Shown: positions 53,335-62,569, counted from the stretch's first letter. The stretch: 64,000 bases of DNA from Hymenobacter citatus (GCF_014333615.1 NZ_JACSCY010000006.1:62001-126000), one strand, 5' to 3'. Made by a program: numbers and translations. Notes: generated from the sequence alone by a model not told the origin.

Positions 53335-53367
53335 CGGTGCTTATTCGGTCGTTCTGTCGGTTGACCT

Positions 53368-53413
53368 CACCCCCCAGCCCCCTCTCCTCGGGGAGAGGGG
53401 GAGCCTGACGATT
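53368..53413. repeat. Half copy of the family C pyrimidine-rich element
   Basis: CTCACCCCCCAGCCCCCTC... then 23 nt (53391-53413) identical to 6551-6573; the right arm present at 6639-6677 is absent here. Confidence 0.75.
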
Positions 53414-53445
53414 TTGTTCTTTTTGCTAGAAGTATTCTGTCGTGT

Positions 53446-53584
53446 GCCGGTCTGACGCCGTAGGCGTCCGACCAGTTACCGCGTGCTGAGGTTGCCCGAG
53501 CTTCGTGCTGATGCCTGCCCTACCCCTGGCGGCGCGGACGTCAGCAGGCGGCAACCGGTCGGACGCATACGGCGTCGGACCGGC
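53446..53584. repeat. Inverted repeat after the LTA synthase-like gene
   Basis: Arms at 53446-53473 (GCCGGTCTGACGCCGTAGGC...) and 53557-53584, 28 nt with two mismatches; 83-nt centre without ORF. Confidence 0.75.
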
Positions 53585-53614
53585 AGGCGACTCTATCATC
53601 AGTTTATACCCAAC

Positions 53615-53662
53615 ACAAACAAGAGCCCCCACCTGCTTGCGCGGGTGGGGGCTCTTGTTTGT
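53615..53662. terminator. Bidirectional terminator, sulfatase-like gene / T9SS protein
   Basis: ACAAACAAGAGCCCCCACC (53615-53633) mirrored at 53644-53662; A- and T-runs on both sides. Confidence 0.88.
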
Positions 53663-53685
53663 AGCTGACAGCAGCTACACGAAGC

Positions 53686-56600
53686 TTAGCGAAGCACCAG
53701 CTTCACTTGCTGCACGCCGCTGGCGGTGGTCAGGCGGGCCAGGTACACGCCGGCGGGTAGGCCGGTGGGCTGCCAGGTCAGTTGCACCAGTTGTCCGGCG
53801 GCGGCAGTGCCGGTGGGCAGCTGCTGCACCAGGCGGCCGCTGGCGTCATAGATAGTCAGCGTGTAGGCTTGCTCCTGCTCCAGCACGAAGGACAGCGTGG
53901 TGCGGTCAGAGAAGGGGTTGGGGTAGCTGCGTAGCGCAACGGCGGCGCTTGTGCTGGCCTCGTCATTCAACGTCAGCGCGGTGCTGGTGGCCGCTGCCGA
54001 CAGCGTACCAGCCGGCTCGGTGCCGTACACTAGTTGGCCTTGCAGGTATACCGTTACGCGGGCATTCTCCAACAGGTCTTTGCCCTTCGCTTGGTAGGAG
54101 TAGTCGTTGGTCTGCTGGAAAGCCGACCAATCCTGCTTGTAGAGACGGTACTGGATGTTGCCCGTGCTGCTGAGCGGCCCGAGCGTACCCAGCGCCGCGC
54201 TGAAGCGCACCTCGGCGTAGGTTTGCGTGCCCGAGCGGCCCGTTACAATCCGAACGTTGTTGTTGCCCAGTTGGGCATAGTCTACGGCCGAGAGCAGGGC
54301 GGCCGCGCCCTCGGGGCTCAGCCAGTAGCGCACCGTTAAGTCCTGATAGGCGGCGGGGGTATTGCCCTCGTTGCGCAGTTGCAGGGTAGTGCTGATGGTA
54401 TTCGACGTGGTAGAGGAAGACGTGTTCTGCACGTACACGCGCAGGCTGCGAACGGCGGCTACCAGAGCCGGCTCCACGCCCCCTACCAGCTGCCCGTTGC
54501 GGTACACCGTGATGCGGGCATTCTCGGTGTAAGTGTTATTGCTGGCGTAGGAATAGTCGTCGGCTTCATTGAAGCTAGTCCAGTCCTGCTTGTAGAAACG
54601 AGCCTGGATAGGGCCGGAGCTGGCACCAGCGGCCAGGTTGCCCGCCGCAGCCGAGAAGCTGTACTCCATGTAGCCAAACGCGCCCTGACGCGGCTCCGCG
54701 AGCGGCACGTAGCGCAGCTGCACATTATTCGTTCCCAGCTGCGCATAGTCTACGGCACCTTGCATGATAGCGTAGTCTTCCGCCGTCAGCCAGTAGCGCA
54801 CCGTCAATTGCTGGTAGGGAATGGCTGCGCTGCTCTCGTTGCGCAACTGCAGGTAGGGCTTGATGGTGTTGTTGGTGAGCTGGCGGTCAGCATCCTGGTG
54901 CAGCACGCTCAGGCTGGCGGCAGTACCTTGCACCGTTACCGCAAATGTCTGGCTTACCGTGGCGCAGCCGTTGGTGGCCGTGGCCGTTACGGTGGTAGTA
55001 CCTACGGGGAAGGTGTAGGGTGAGGTGATGGGCGTTGCGGTACCGTTGCGTACGATACTATAAGTAAGCGTCGGAGCCGGGCTACCCGTGGCCATAGCCT
55101 CAAATGCTACCGAAGCGCCAGTCTGCCCATATGCGGCCGTGACCGGTGCTAGGGTAGGCACGGTTACTACGGGCGGAGCATTCACCGTTACAGCCTGCGT
55201 GTAGGTGTTGGTGCATGTGCCCTGCGTAATCGTCAGGGTGGCCTGGTAGGTGCCGGCTGCGGCGTAGGTGTGCGTGAAATTGCCTCTGGTGGTATAGTCA
55301 GTTTTGCCGTCGCCATCCACATCCCAGGCAAAGGTGGCGTTGGCCTCTACTACCGTAGAGTTGTTGGTGAAAGCCGTGGCCGTGCCAGCACAAGCGGTGG
55401 TAGCCGTGAAGGTTGGCTGGGGCGTTTCGCAGGTGAGGCCGGTTTGCACGGTGCGGTAGGTGGTGCCTATCCGGATGCCATCGAGTACCAACGCCGGGGA
55501 GCTGGAGCCCTGGCGAATAGCCAGCGTCCCAATATCAGACGGCGACGTGGTGCCGGCTTCGCTCACGCTCACGTTGGCCGTAGCAGGCTCGGCAGCAGCG
55601 GCCGGGTTGATGAACAGCTGGCTCACGTTGCCGCTTTCGTCGAACACGTATTTCACTACCAATTGATAGGTGGTGTTCAACTCATACTCGGTAGCGGTAT
55701 AGGTAGCCGCACCACTGCCGCTGATGCCGAATTGCAGCTTGCCCGTACCCGTCCGGCGCACAAACACCCGTGGCCGGAAGGTAGAGCCCAGGTTAGAGGG
55801 GCCCAGGTGCAGGAAGTAGTCGCCGGTGGTAGTGGCGCTGCTCACGTTCACCAAAAACGACGCGTACACCGGCGTGCGGGCATATACCGGCGCAAACGGC
55901 CGGTTCACATCCTCGCCGCTGCCGGTTAGGGCCGTGGCGTTGCCGATGTTGCTGGCGTCGTAGCCGGGGTAGCTCAGGCTGGGCGTTACCACGGTGAGGG
56001 CGCGGGAGCCCGCGCCGCTGTGGGCCGTCCAGTTGTTGGTGGCAGTCAGCAGCGTATCGGCGGGATATTCGAAGTTTTCTACCAGCAGCAGCTGCGCCGG
56101 AGCGGCCAGCGTGGCCTGCTCCAGGGTAGCGGGGGCGGTGGTGAGGTAGTTTTCAGCGAAGCGCGTGTTGTCATCGTTGAACGCTACGGCGGCAAACGAG
56201 TACGACGTAGCCGGACGCAGGCCCGTTACCAGCACGCTGTCGGCACTGCCGCTGTACACTACGTAGTTGCGGGTGCCTACCTGGCTACCCTGCCCAAAGG
56301 CTGCGTTGGCGGTGTAGGTGGTGGCATCGACGGGCAGCGCATCCACAGCGCCACCCTGACGCACCAGCACTAGGCGCTTGGCCCCGTCGCCACCCGTCAG
56401 GCGCAGCACCACCGAGGTGCTGGTTATTTGCGTAGCCGCGAGGGTAGGCTGGGTGGTGGGCTCGGCAGCAAGCGCCACGGCGGCGGTGGTGAAGGCGAAT
56501 TCCTGCCCATAGGCCGTGCTCACAGCCGTGGTGGCGTAGGCGCGCACGTAGTACGTGGTACCGGGCAGCAGGTCGCGCAGCACGCTGGCGAAGGTGCTGG

Positions 56601-58482
56601 CCTCGGTGCTGTCTACCGTGCGGTTGGTGCCCAGGGTAGGATTTGTTTCCGTACCCCACACCACGCCGCGGGCCGTTACAGGGCTGCCGCCATCGGTGGC
56701 GATGGTGCCGCCGGTGGTGGCGCTGGTGGTGGCAATGGCCGATACGGCCGTGGTGCTCAGCGTGGCCGGATACACGGGCGCCGTGCCAGTGCCGCTCACG
56801 GCTACGGCCTGGGCTGGCTGGCCGTTGCTGGTAACGGGAATGGAGACCTGATACGCTTGTGCAGCCCCAGGCGCAAAGCGTACATCCACCGTAGTGCTAC
56901 CCACGGTGCCGCCCGTGGGCGCCAGCGAAATGGTGCAGCAGGCAAATGGATTGCTACCCGTGCGAATCTCCACGCCCGCCGGGGGCGTGAGCAGAATGGG
57001 ATTCGTGAGGCCACTGCCGCTCACCGTAAACGACTGGCCTGCCGAAGCGCCACCCGCTACCACGCTGCCGAAGTCAGCGAGGGTAGTAGTTGAAACAGTG
57101 AGCTGTGGCTGCGGAGCCGTCAGAGTGATGGTGATGGGGGCGCTGGTGCCGGTTACGTCGCCGCAGTCGGTGGTGGCCTGGGCCACTACGTAGTAGGTGC
57201 CCGCGCCGGGGAAATCAGCACCACTCACACGGTAGGTGTTCGTGGTGACATCGCCCAGGAGCGTGAACGGGCCGGCCGTGCTGGTGCCATACAACCAGTT
57301 GAAGGTAGAGGGCGCGGCGGCCGTGGCCGTCAGCAAGTTACCCGTGCCATTAGTCGACAGCGTCTGGCTGCCCGCGGGCGTCACGGTCACGGCGTTGGTA
57401 GCCGGGGCCAGGGTTACGGTCAGGTTGGTGCCGTTGTCGGTGCCGAGGGTAGCGGGCGCGTCGCTCACCACCCGGATACGGTAGCCGGTGCCGCTGGGCG
57501 TGCCAGCCGGCAGCGTTGCCGAAATAGGCGAGCTGGTGCCCGTGCCGATGATGTTAGCGGTGGTATTCGTGGGGAATACGCCGCTGGCATTCGACAGCTG
57601 CGCCTTAAACGGACCGCTAAACGTACCCGTGGCCGTAAAGTCCACCGCAAACGCGGCGCTGCCGGTGTTGGCAGTCAGGCAATAAGACCCGTCGTAGGCC
57701 GAAGGCGTGGTGCTGATGCTGGCCATGGGCGTCGGGGTAGGCGTGGTGCCGCCGGCCAGGGTAGGCGTCAGCACCAGGTCATCCAGCCCAATGCCTTGGG
57801 CGTTGGAGCTGCCCCCTACCCCCAGGTAAGTCCAGCGCAGGTAGTAAGTGGCATCAGCGGGCAGGTTGAGGCCCGTGAGCGTCAGCTGCTTGGTTTCCGA
57901 AACAGGTGGGTAGTGATAGGCGTTGGTGCCGGCCGGCAGGCTCACCGTGGCGGCGGGTTGCGCTTGCCAGTTCACGCCGTCGGTACTCACAAAAAACTGC
58001 CACTCAAAGGCACGGGTGTTGGTGCGGTATTTTTCCACCGCAAACTCTACCCCCAGATCTTGCATGGTGGCGCCAGACGTGTTTTGCACAGCCAGCAGCA
58101 CGTGCCGGGGCACCGTGTAGGTACCGCTGGCCAGAAAACCAATGGCGCGGTCGGGCGAGGAGGCCGCCGCCCCGAAGTTGTAGGTACCGCCCGTGGTAAA
58201 GTTGTTGCCGTTGGCGGCCTGCGAGAAAGCAGTGTAATTGTTGACGCTGGTGTAGGTAGGCGCAGCTTCGGCCGAGAATGTGAAGCCAGCCGGCAGCACC
58301 CCGGCCGCCGTGGTGCCCAGGTTGTTGAAATCGACCGTGGTAGCGGTGTTGCTGAGGGGCAGCTGGGCCTGTGCCGGCAGGGCCAGACCGCCCAGCGCCG
58401 TAGCGGCCACCAGCGTGCGGAGGCGCCCCAGCAGGTGCTGCGCAGGTCGCCGGAAAGTGGAAAAAGTAAAACGTGTATCCAT
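53686..58482 (-). CDS. Giant T9SS-exported protein with tandem CBM3 domains
   Basis: 1598 residues from ATG 58482, which starts the signal peptide (MDTRFTFSTF ... LALPAQA). The N-terminal half has several beta modules: an anchor-type domain (about 60-235), Ig-like repeats, fibronectin-like and lectin-like segments. A PKD module around 1090 (FAWDVDGDGKTDY) follows. Two tandem CBM3-like domains lie at about 1191-1346 (TVRYWLTAED, FYKQDWTSFNEADDYSY, ITVYRNGQLVGGVEP) and 1347-1492 (YKQDWSAFQQTNDYSY, VTVYLQGQLVYGTEP). Residues 1505-1598 are a type A T9SS tail (SYPNPFSDRTTLSF ... LPAGVYLARL). It is a surface-exposed, predicted cellulose- or chitin-binding adhesin. The nuclease gene lies 42 nt upstream on the same strand. 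Confidence 0.87.
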   Translation of the reverse strand: MDTRFTFSTFRRPAQHLLGRLRTLVAATALGGLALPAQAQLPLSNTATTVDFNNLGTTAAGVLPAGFTFSAEAAPTYTSVNNYTAFSQAANGNNFTTGGTYNFGAAASSPDRAIGFLASGTYTVPRHVLLAVQNTSGATMQDLGVEFAVEKYRTNTRAFEWQFFVSTDGVNWQAQPAATVSLPAGTNAYHYPPVSETKQLTLTGLNLPADATYYLRWTYLGVGGSSNAQGIGLDDLVLTPTLAGGTTPTPTPMASISTTPSAYDGSYCLTANTGSAAFAVDFTATGTFSGPFKAQLSNASGVFPTNTTANIIGTGTSSPISATLPAGTPSGTGYRIRVVSDAPATLGTDNGTNLTVTLAPATNAVTVTPAGSQTLSTNGTGNLLTATAAAPSTFNWLYGTSTAGPFTLLGDVTTNTYRVSGADFPGAGTYYVVAQATTDCGDVTGTSAPITITLTAPQPQLTVSTTTLADFGSVVAGGASAGQSFTVSGSGLTNPILLTPPAGVEIRTGSNPFACCTISLAPTGGTVGSTTVDVRFAPGAAQAYQVSIPVTSNGQPAQAVAVSGTGTAPVYPATLSTTAVSAIATTSATTGGTIATDGGSPVTARGVVWGTETNPTLGTNRTVDSTEASTFASVLRDLLPGTTYYVRAYATTAVSTAYGQEFAFTTAAVALAAEPTTQPTLAATQITSTSVVLRLTGGDGAKRLVLVRQGGAVDALPVDATTYTANAAFGQGSQVGTRNYVVYSGSADSVLVTGLRPATSYSFAAVAFNDDNTRFAENYLTTAPATLEQATLAAPAQLLLVENFEYPADTLLTATNNWTAHSGAGSRALTVVTPSLSYPGYDASNIGNATALTGSGEDVNRPFAPVYARTPVYASFLVNVSSATTTGDYFLHLGPSNLGSTFRPRVFVRRTGTGKLQFGISGSGAATYTATEYELNTTYQLVVKYVFDESGNVSQLFINPAAAAEPATANVSVSEAGTTSPSDIGTLAIRQGSSSPALVLDGIRIGTTYRTVQTGLTCETPQPTFTATTACAGTATAFTNNSTVVEANATFAWDVDGDGKTDYTTRGNFTHTYAAAGTYQATLTITQGTCTNTYTQAVTVNAPPVVTVPTLAPVTAAYGQTGASVAFEAMATGSPAPTLTYSIVRNGTATPITSPYTFPVGTTTVTATATNGCATVSQTFAVTVQGTAASLSVLHQDADRQLTNNTIKPYLQLRNESSAAIPYQQLTVRYWLTAEDYAIMQGAVDYAQLGTNNVQLRYVPLAEPRQGAFGYMEYSFSAAAGNLAAGASSGPIQARFYKQDWTSFNEADDYSYASNNTYTENARITVYRNGQLVGGVEPALVAAVRSLRVYVQNTSSSTTSNTISTTLQLRNEGNTPAAYQDLTVRYWLSPEGAAALLSAVDYAQLGNNNVRIVTGRSGTQTYAEVRFSAALGTLGPLSSTGNIQYRLYKQDWSAFQQTNDYSYQAKGKDLLENARVTVYLQGQLVYGTEPAGTLSAAATSTALTLNDEASTSAAVALRSYPNPFSDRTTLSFVLEQEQAYTLTIYDASGRLVQQLPTGTAAAGQLVQLTWQPTGLPAGVYLARLTTASGVQQVKLVLR

Positions 58483-58524
58483 AGAAAAGCGGCCGTGCCG
58501 CGACAAACCGTGAGAAATCAGGGA

Positions 58525-59853
58525 TTAGTTGGTGGGGCCGTTGTCTACTTTCGCTTCCACCACGGCCTGCACTTCCAGGGGTAGGGCCGAAAGCAGATCC
58601 AGCCCCGTAGCGGCCTCAATGGCATCCACGGAGGTGCGGTAGTCGCCCCACTGCTCGCTGATGGAGTTGGTATTGGGCGTATCGATGGCAATGATGCGGG
58701 TGCCGGCCGTGATGCGGGCCACGTCGTTGTTGCCTACCGGCAAAATCACAATCACCTTCCACACGCGGTTGGGCACCGTCACGCGGCCCTGGTCGATGGT
58801 GGTGGTCACGCCGCCGTTGCTGCCCGTACCGCCTACCCCATAGCTACCGCAGATGATATACACCTCGTTATCAGGCAAAAACGTGCGCGTGTAGTTTTCC
58901 AGGTTGGCCCAGGTTTTCTGGTTGTTGTTGGGCGCCTGCGGAATCATATTCGTCATCAGGAACGTAGCCGAGTTGTTCTCGCGGGTGGAGGTGCGGTCGG
59001 CCGAGGGGCAGTTGTGGCCCCGGTCGAAGCCCGAGCCGGTGTAGCTGGTTGACTGCACCTGGTACCAACCGTCGGGCAGGCTGGTGTCGTTGCGAAAATT
59101 GTCTTGGCGGCCCACGCTACCCCGGTCTGAGGCGTCGAGGTGCCAGCTCACCCAGTTGGGCGTACCCCGGTCGCGGCTGTACGACACGGCGTACTGCGGC
59201 TTGTCGAGCAGATAGTTGTTGGGGTAGCTGGGGTCGGCGGTGGCGCCGCTGGGGTTGCCCAGCGCCAGGTGCGCATTGTCTTCCGACGGCGCCGCAACGC
59301 CAAACGGCGTCACCGCGAAATCGTCGATGTTCAGCCGCGCCGCCCCGCCCGAGGTCTTGCGAATCTCAAACTTCACCGCGCCCGGAATATTCACCGTGAA
59401 AGCCGCCGCCTGCAAGGTGCTGCTGGTAGTGAATACCGTGGCGCCTACCTTGGTCCACTTATCGCAGTTGCAGGCGGTTTGGGGCTGCGCCCACAGTTCC
59501 CAGCTGCTGCTGGCATCGGTGCCGTAGAGGGCGTGCTGCACCGTGACGGTGGCGGCCCCGTTGGGCAGGAAGAACTCCATGGTGAGGCGCCCCGCCTGTT
59601 GCAAGCGCACGGCCTGCGCACCGTTTTTGTGGTCGGCTTCGGAGGTGCCCGTTACGGCATCGGTGAGCAGCCAGGTGCCCGAGGGGAAGGTGACTTCGCC
59701 GGCCGGGTAGGTGGGTTTCGTGCCCGTATCGAAGGTTTCCTGCGTGCCGCCCGTGGGCGCAGTTTGCCCCAGCACGCGCGGTACCGAAAGGGCAAAGTAG
59801 GACAGGCAAAGCAGCCATGCGGTGCGGCTACCCAAGCGTAAAGGTGTTAGCAT
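58525..59853 (-). CDS. Secreted DNA/RNA non-specific endonuclease
   Basis: 442 residues from ATG 59853 (an upstream TTG frame is unlikely). Signal segment to about residue 30 (SVPRVLGQ). An N-terminal beta-sandwich module (about 40-185) resembles the exported-nuclease partner domains seen in Bacteroidota. The NUC1-type nuclease domain (about 195-440) has the ββα-metal signature FDRGHNCPSADR with catalytic His279, then TNMIPQAPNNNQKTWANLENYTR with the metal Asn and the Glu. Likely active as an extracellular, non-specific nuclease. It and the CBM3 protein form a co-oriented pair with a 42-nt gap, suggesting joint surface function. Confidence 0.9.
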   Translation of the reverse strand: MLTPLRLGSRTAWLLCLSYFALSVPRVLGQTAPTGGTQETFDTGTKPTYPAGEVTFPSGTWLLTDAVTGTSEADHKNGAQAVRLQQAGRLTMEFFLPNGAATVTVQHALYGTDASSSWELWAQPQTACNCDKWTKVGATVFTTSSTLQAAAFTVNIPGAVKFEIRKTSGGAARLNIDDFAVTPFGVAAPSEDNAHLALGNPSGATADPSYPNNYLLDKPQYAVSYSRDRGTPNWVSWHLDASDRGSVGRQDNFRNDTSLPDGWYQVQSTSYTGSGFDRGHNCPSADRTSTRENNSATFLMTNMIPQAPNNNQKTWANLENYTRTFLPDNEVYIICGSYGVGGTGSNGGVTTTIDQGRVTVPNRVWKVIVILPVGNNDVARITAGTRIIAIDTPNTNSISEQWGDYRTSVDAIEAATGLDLLSALPLEVQAVVEAKVDNGPTN

Positions 59854-59910
59854 GAAGTAGATAAAAGGGTCCAAAACAGCCCCCTACCAGCAGGGGCGCA
59901 AAACAACGCA

Positions 59911-59940
59911 CAAAGCTACGACGCTGAATAGGATCCTATT
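59911..59940 (-). promoter_or_regulatory. Candidate promoter and operator of the nuclease-CBM3 pair
   Basis: TAGCTTTG on the minus strand (59911-59918) fits the -7 consensus. A perfect 14-bp palindrome AATAGGATCCTATT lies just upstream (59927-59940), in the -18 to -32 region where a regulator could bind. Confidence 0.45.
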
Positions 59941-60110
59941 ATCACTAAATTGTTAAATCTTGAAATTATATACAAACCGTTATTAATATAATAATATTTA
60001 TACAGCTTATTAATTAGCAGCTCATCATCAGTAGTCCGCTAACGTGCATGCATTGGGTAGCACACTACTAAATTTCATATTGTGCATTACGTTAATATAA
60101 TAAGGAGTAA
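59941..60110. other. AT-rich gene-free stretch
   Basis: Strongly AT-rich (runs such as TTAATATAATAATATTTATA) with no ORF, hairpin or repeat that I can support. Together with 60369-60444 it makes a 590-nt spacer containing only the ORF remnant noted next. Confidence 0.5.
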
Positions 60111-60368
60111 CTATGTACTCTTTTTATTACCACGCAACTGAATTATCATTCTCTCCCATGCCTCGGCCTTGGTTTGAGAAGCGAAATTGCATTCTTCATT
60201 ATCCTGGTCTACCCGACGCAGATATTCCTGCTCTATTTTCTCGTTCTCCCAGAAAAAGCTGCTAGCCTGCGAGTTCCATCCTCTTTGCGTCGCCCACCAA
60301 CTTTTTGATACAGGAGTTACTTCCGGCGTTTGCGCCGCCCGGCTGTGCGGACACGCTGGCTGGGCTAA
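60111..60368 (-). pseudogene. Possible ORF remnant with no start codon
   Basis: 85 in-frame codons end in TAG at 60111 and read like a real protein tail: SKSWWATQRGW, then SSFFWENEKIEQEYLRRVDQ, and EAWERMIIQLRGNKK. The frame is closed upstream by TAG (60369-60371) and contains no plausible ATG, GTG or TTG start. No family is recognised. It may be the decayed 3' end of a gene, or chance. Confidence 0.35.
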
Positions 60369-60444
60369 CTATTTGCTACAGAGGCTGTATTAATCAGAGC
60401 AATACAATATCTTAGAATACAGTCTAACGTAGCTTTTATACGCC

Positions 60445-60936
60445 ATGATGGAGTTCAACGAAACGCAGAAAATGACCCAGTGGTGGCTGTGGCTCTTACT
60501 GGCTGGGGTGGTAGGAATTTGGGTGTGGGGTATTACGCAGCAAATTATTTTGGACCACCCTTTCGGCAACCATCCTATGTCGGATACCGGGCTGCTGATT
60601 TCCGCCATTTTCCCCCTGGCCATCGTGTTTTTTTTCCGCTCCCTTACCCTCTCTACAACCATTAATGCACAAGGCGTTTATTTACGCTATGCTCCACTCA
60701 TGAGCACGCAAATAACCTGGGCCGACGTTCGGGAGGCGGAAATCATCCGCTACGGATTTGTAGGCTACGGCATCAAAGCTTCCCCTACCTACGGCACAGT
60801 ATACAACGCGAAAGGCAATACCGGCTTGCTACTGCACAAAAAGAACGGCGAAAAAATCTTAATTGGCACGCAACAGCCTGAGCATCTTGCGCAAGCGGTT
60901 GGGCAGTTTATTCCCCTGCATTCCGTTGCTGGCTGA
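60445..60936 (+). CDS. Small membrane protein, PH-domain-like
   Basis: 163 residues with two hydrophobic helices at about 13-30 (WWLWLLLAGVVGIWVWGI) and 49-66 (LLISAIFPLAIVFFFRS). A C-terminal beta-rich domain (TINAQGVYLRYAPLMSTQITWADVREAEIIRYGF) resembles bacterial PH-like domains on membrane proteins. Function unknown. It stands alone between the nuclease and the HsdR_N-like gene. Confidence 0.65.
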   Translation: MMEFNETQKMTQWWLWLLLAGVVGIWVWGITQQIILDHPFGNHPMSDTGLLISAIFPLAIVFFFRSLTLSTTINAQGVYLRYAPLMSTQITWADVREAEIIRYGFVGYGIKASPTYGTVYNAKGNTGLLLHKKNGEKILIGTQQPEHLAQAVGQFIPLHSVAG

Positions 60937-60995
60937 AGTCACTCCACGTTTTTCCGGAAGCTGCTTCGCTCCACTATATCTGCCAAGCGCTGGCC

Positions 60996-61448
60996 CTACC
61001 CCGCCGCCACGTAGGGGGGCACCTCGCTCAGCCGCTCGTTGGTGCGCTGCTCAAAATCGACGCGCCAGCAGTAGTGCTCCAGGCCGTTGGTGAGCAGCAG
61101 CAGCGGCGCCCCGATGGTTTGGTTGTAGGTGGCCGCCTGCATGGCCACGGCCGCCGTGATGGGCACCGTGGGCGCTTTGCACTCTACTAATAACAGCGGC
61201 CGGCCGTGGGCGTCGTAGGCGCAGAGGTCGGTGCGCTTGCGGCGCTGGTTGTAGGCGTGGCCGCGCTCCAGGGACAGCAGCCCCAGCGGGTAGCCCAGGT
61301 GGCCGGTGAGGTAGTGCACCACGTGCTGGCGCACCCACTCCTCGGGCGTGAGCACGACGTGCTTGCGGCGTAGCACGTCCCAGATTAGGATATTTCCGCC
61401 CGAATTTGTAACTTTGTAGTCGAAAGGCGGCAGGTTTAAGGCTTGCAT
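60996..61448 (-). CDS. HsdR N-terminal-type PD-(D/E)XK domain protein
   Basis: 150 residues from ATG 61448. The domain is the type I restriction endonuclease HsdR N-terminal family (HsdR_N_2): RKHVVLTPEEWVRQHVVHYL, then KRTDLCAYDAHGRPLLLVECKAP with the nuclease Asp and Glu-x-Lys. The motor and rest of HsdR are absent. Such solitary small proteins are common in Bacteroidota; their role is unknown and they are not a complete restriction system. A TACCTTTG sequence lies 6 nt before the start, so the transcript may be leaderless. Confidence 0.83.
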   Translation of the reverse strand: MQALNLPPFDYKVTNSGGNILIWDVLRRKHVVLTPEEWVRQHVVHYLTGHLGYPLGLLSLERGHAYNQRRKRTDLCAYDAHGRPLLLVECKAPTVPITAAVAMQAATYNQTIGAPLLLLTNGLEHYCWRVDFEQRTNERLSEVPPYVAAG

Positions 61449-61630
61449 CACCTCCAAAGGTACGGCCCAGAACTTCGGTTCCCGCTTTTTCGCTCCGTGC
61501 CGTCGTATCCTGACTTTTCAGGGACCGACGGTTTTTTTGTACCCGGATACATGGTTGTATGGCTATATGGATGAATGGTTGTTTTCACAGCCAATGACTT
61601 TGCCACACCTAAAATTTGAGGCTACAAGAA

Positions 61631-61723
61631 CGTCATGCTGAGCTTGTCGAAGCATCTCGCGTGCTGATGAAAGATAGTACTCAACATCAGCACGCGAGAT
61701 GCTTCGACAAGCTCAGCATGACG
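61631..61723. repeat. Dispersed palindrome, family B copy 3
   Basis: 39-nt perfect arms (CGTCATGCTGAGCTTGTCGA...) at 61631-61669 and 61685-61723 around a 15-nt loop. It lies between the HsdR_N gene and amn. Confidence 0.92.
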
Positions 61724-61773
61724 AACCAGAAAATCAACCATTTGACAATCAACAATCTAACCATATAAACTAC

Positions 61774-62547
61774 ATGAAAACAAAAGCTGACATTGTAGAA
61801 AACTGGCTACCCCGCTACACGGGCGTACTCCTGAAAGATTTTGGCCAGTACATCCTGCTCACCAACTTCCTGAACTACGTGCACATGTTTGCCGAGCAGT
61901 TTGGGGTAGAAGTACAGGGCCTCGACAAACCCATGCAAACGGCCACTGCCGACGGCATCACCATCATCAACTTCGGGATGGGCTCGCCCATGGCAGCTAC
62001 TGTGATGGATCTACTCTCGGCCGTGAAGCCCAAGGCGGCGCTCTTTCTGGGCAAGTGCGGCGGCCTGAAAAGCAAGACCAAGCTCGGCGACCTGATCTTA
62101 CCTATCGCGGCTATCCGCGGCGAAGGTACCTCCGATGATTACCTGCCCGCCGAGATTCCCGCCCTACCCTCCTTCCGGTTGCAGCGCGCGGTGTCGTCGA
62201 TGATCAAGAAGTACGAGAAAGACTACTGGACCGGCACCGTATATACCACCAACCGCCGTGTGTGGGAGCACGACACGGCCTTTAAGGACTATCTGCGCCA
62301 GATCCGGGCCATGGCCGTGGATATGGAAACGGCTACCATCTTCACGGTGGGCTTCGTGAACGAGATTCCGCACGGCGCGCTGCTGCTGGTGAGCGACAAC
62401 CCCATGACGCCCGACGGCGTGAAAACCTCGGAAAGCGACAAGAAAGTAACCGCCGACTTCGTGACCACGCACCTACAAATCGGTATCGAGTCGCTGCTGG
62501 AGCTGCGCAACTCCGGCGAATCGGTGAAGCACATGCGCTTCGAGTAG
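61774..62547 (+). CDS. amn: AMP nucleosidase
   Basis: 257 residues from ATG 61774, outside the palindrome. Member of the nucleoside phosphorylase/nucleosidase (MTAP/PNP) superfamily: TIINFGMGSPMAATVMDLLSA, FLGKCGGLKSKTKLGDLILP, and AVDMETATIF near the C-terminus with the catalytic purine-ring Asp in LLLVSDNPMTPDG. The size equals the short AMP nucleosidase type of Bacteroidota. It hydrolyses AMP to adenine and ribose-5-phosphate. A terminator follows at 62570-62597. Confidence 0.87.
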   Translation: MKTKADIVENWLPRYTGVLLKDFGQYILLTNFLNYVHMFAEQFGVEVQGLDKPMQTATADGITIINFGMGSPMAATVMDLLSAVKPKAALFLGKCGGLKSKTKLGDLILPIAAIRGEGTSDDYLPAEIPALPSFRLQRAVSSMIKKYEKDYWTGTVYTTNRRVWEHDTAFKDYLRQIRAMAVDMETATIFTVGFVNEIPHGALLLVSDNPMTPDGVKTSESDKKVTADFVTTHLQIGIESLLELRNSGESVKHMRFE

Positions 62548-62569
62548 CCCCCCGCTGATGGCGTTTTCG

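Noticed and set aside
60187-60393. 68-codon plus-strand frame in the spacer
   Set aside because: Low-complexity, Ser/Arg-rich composition without a family; the minus-strand frame over the same DNA looks more protein-like.
60996-61448. Complete type I restriction system
   Set aside because: Only the N-terminal nuclease-type domain is present; no methylase, specificity or motor subunit is nearby.
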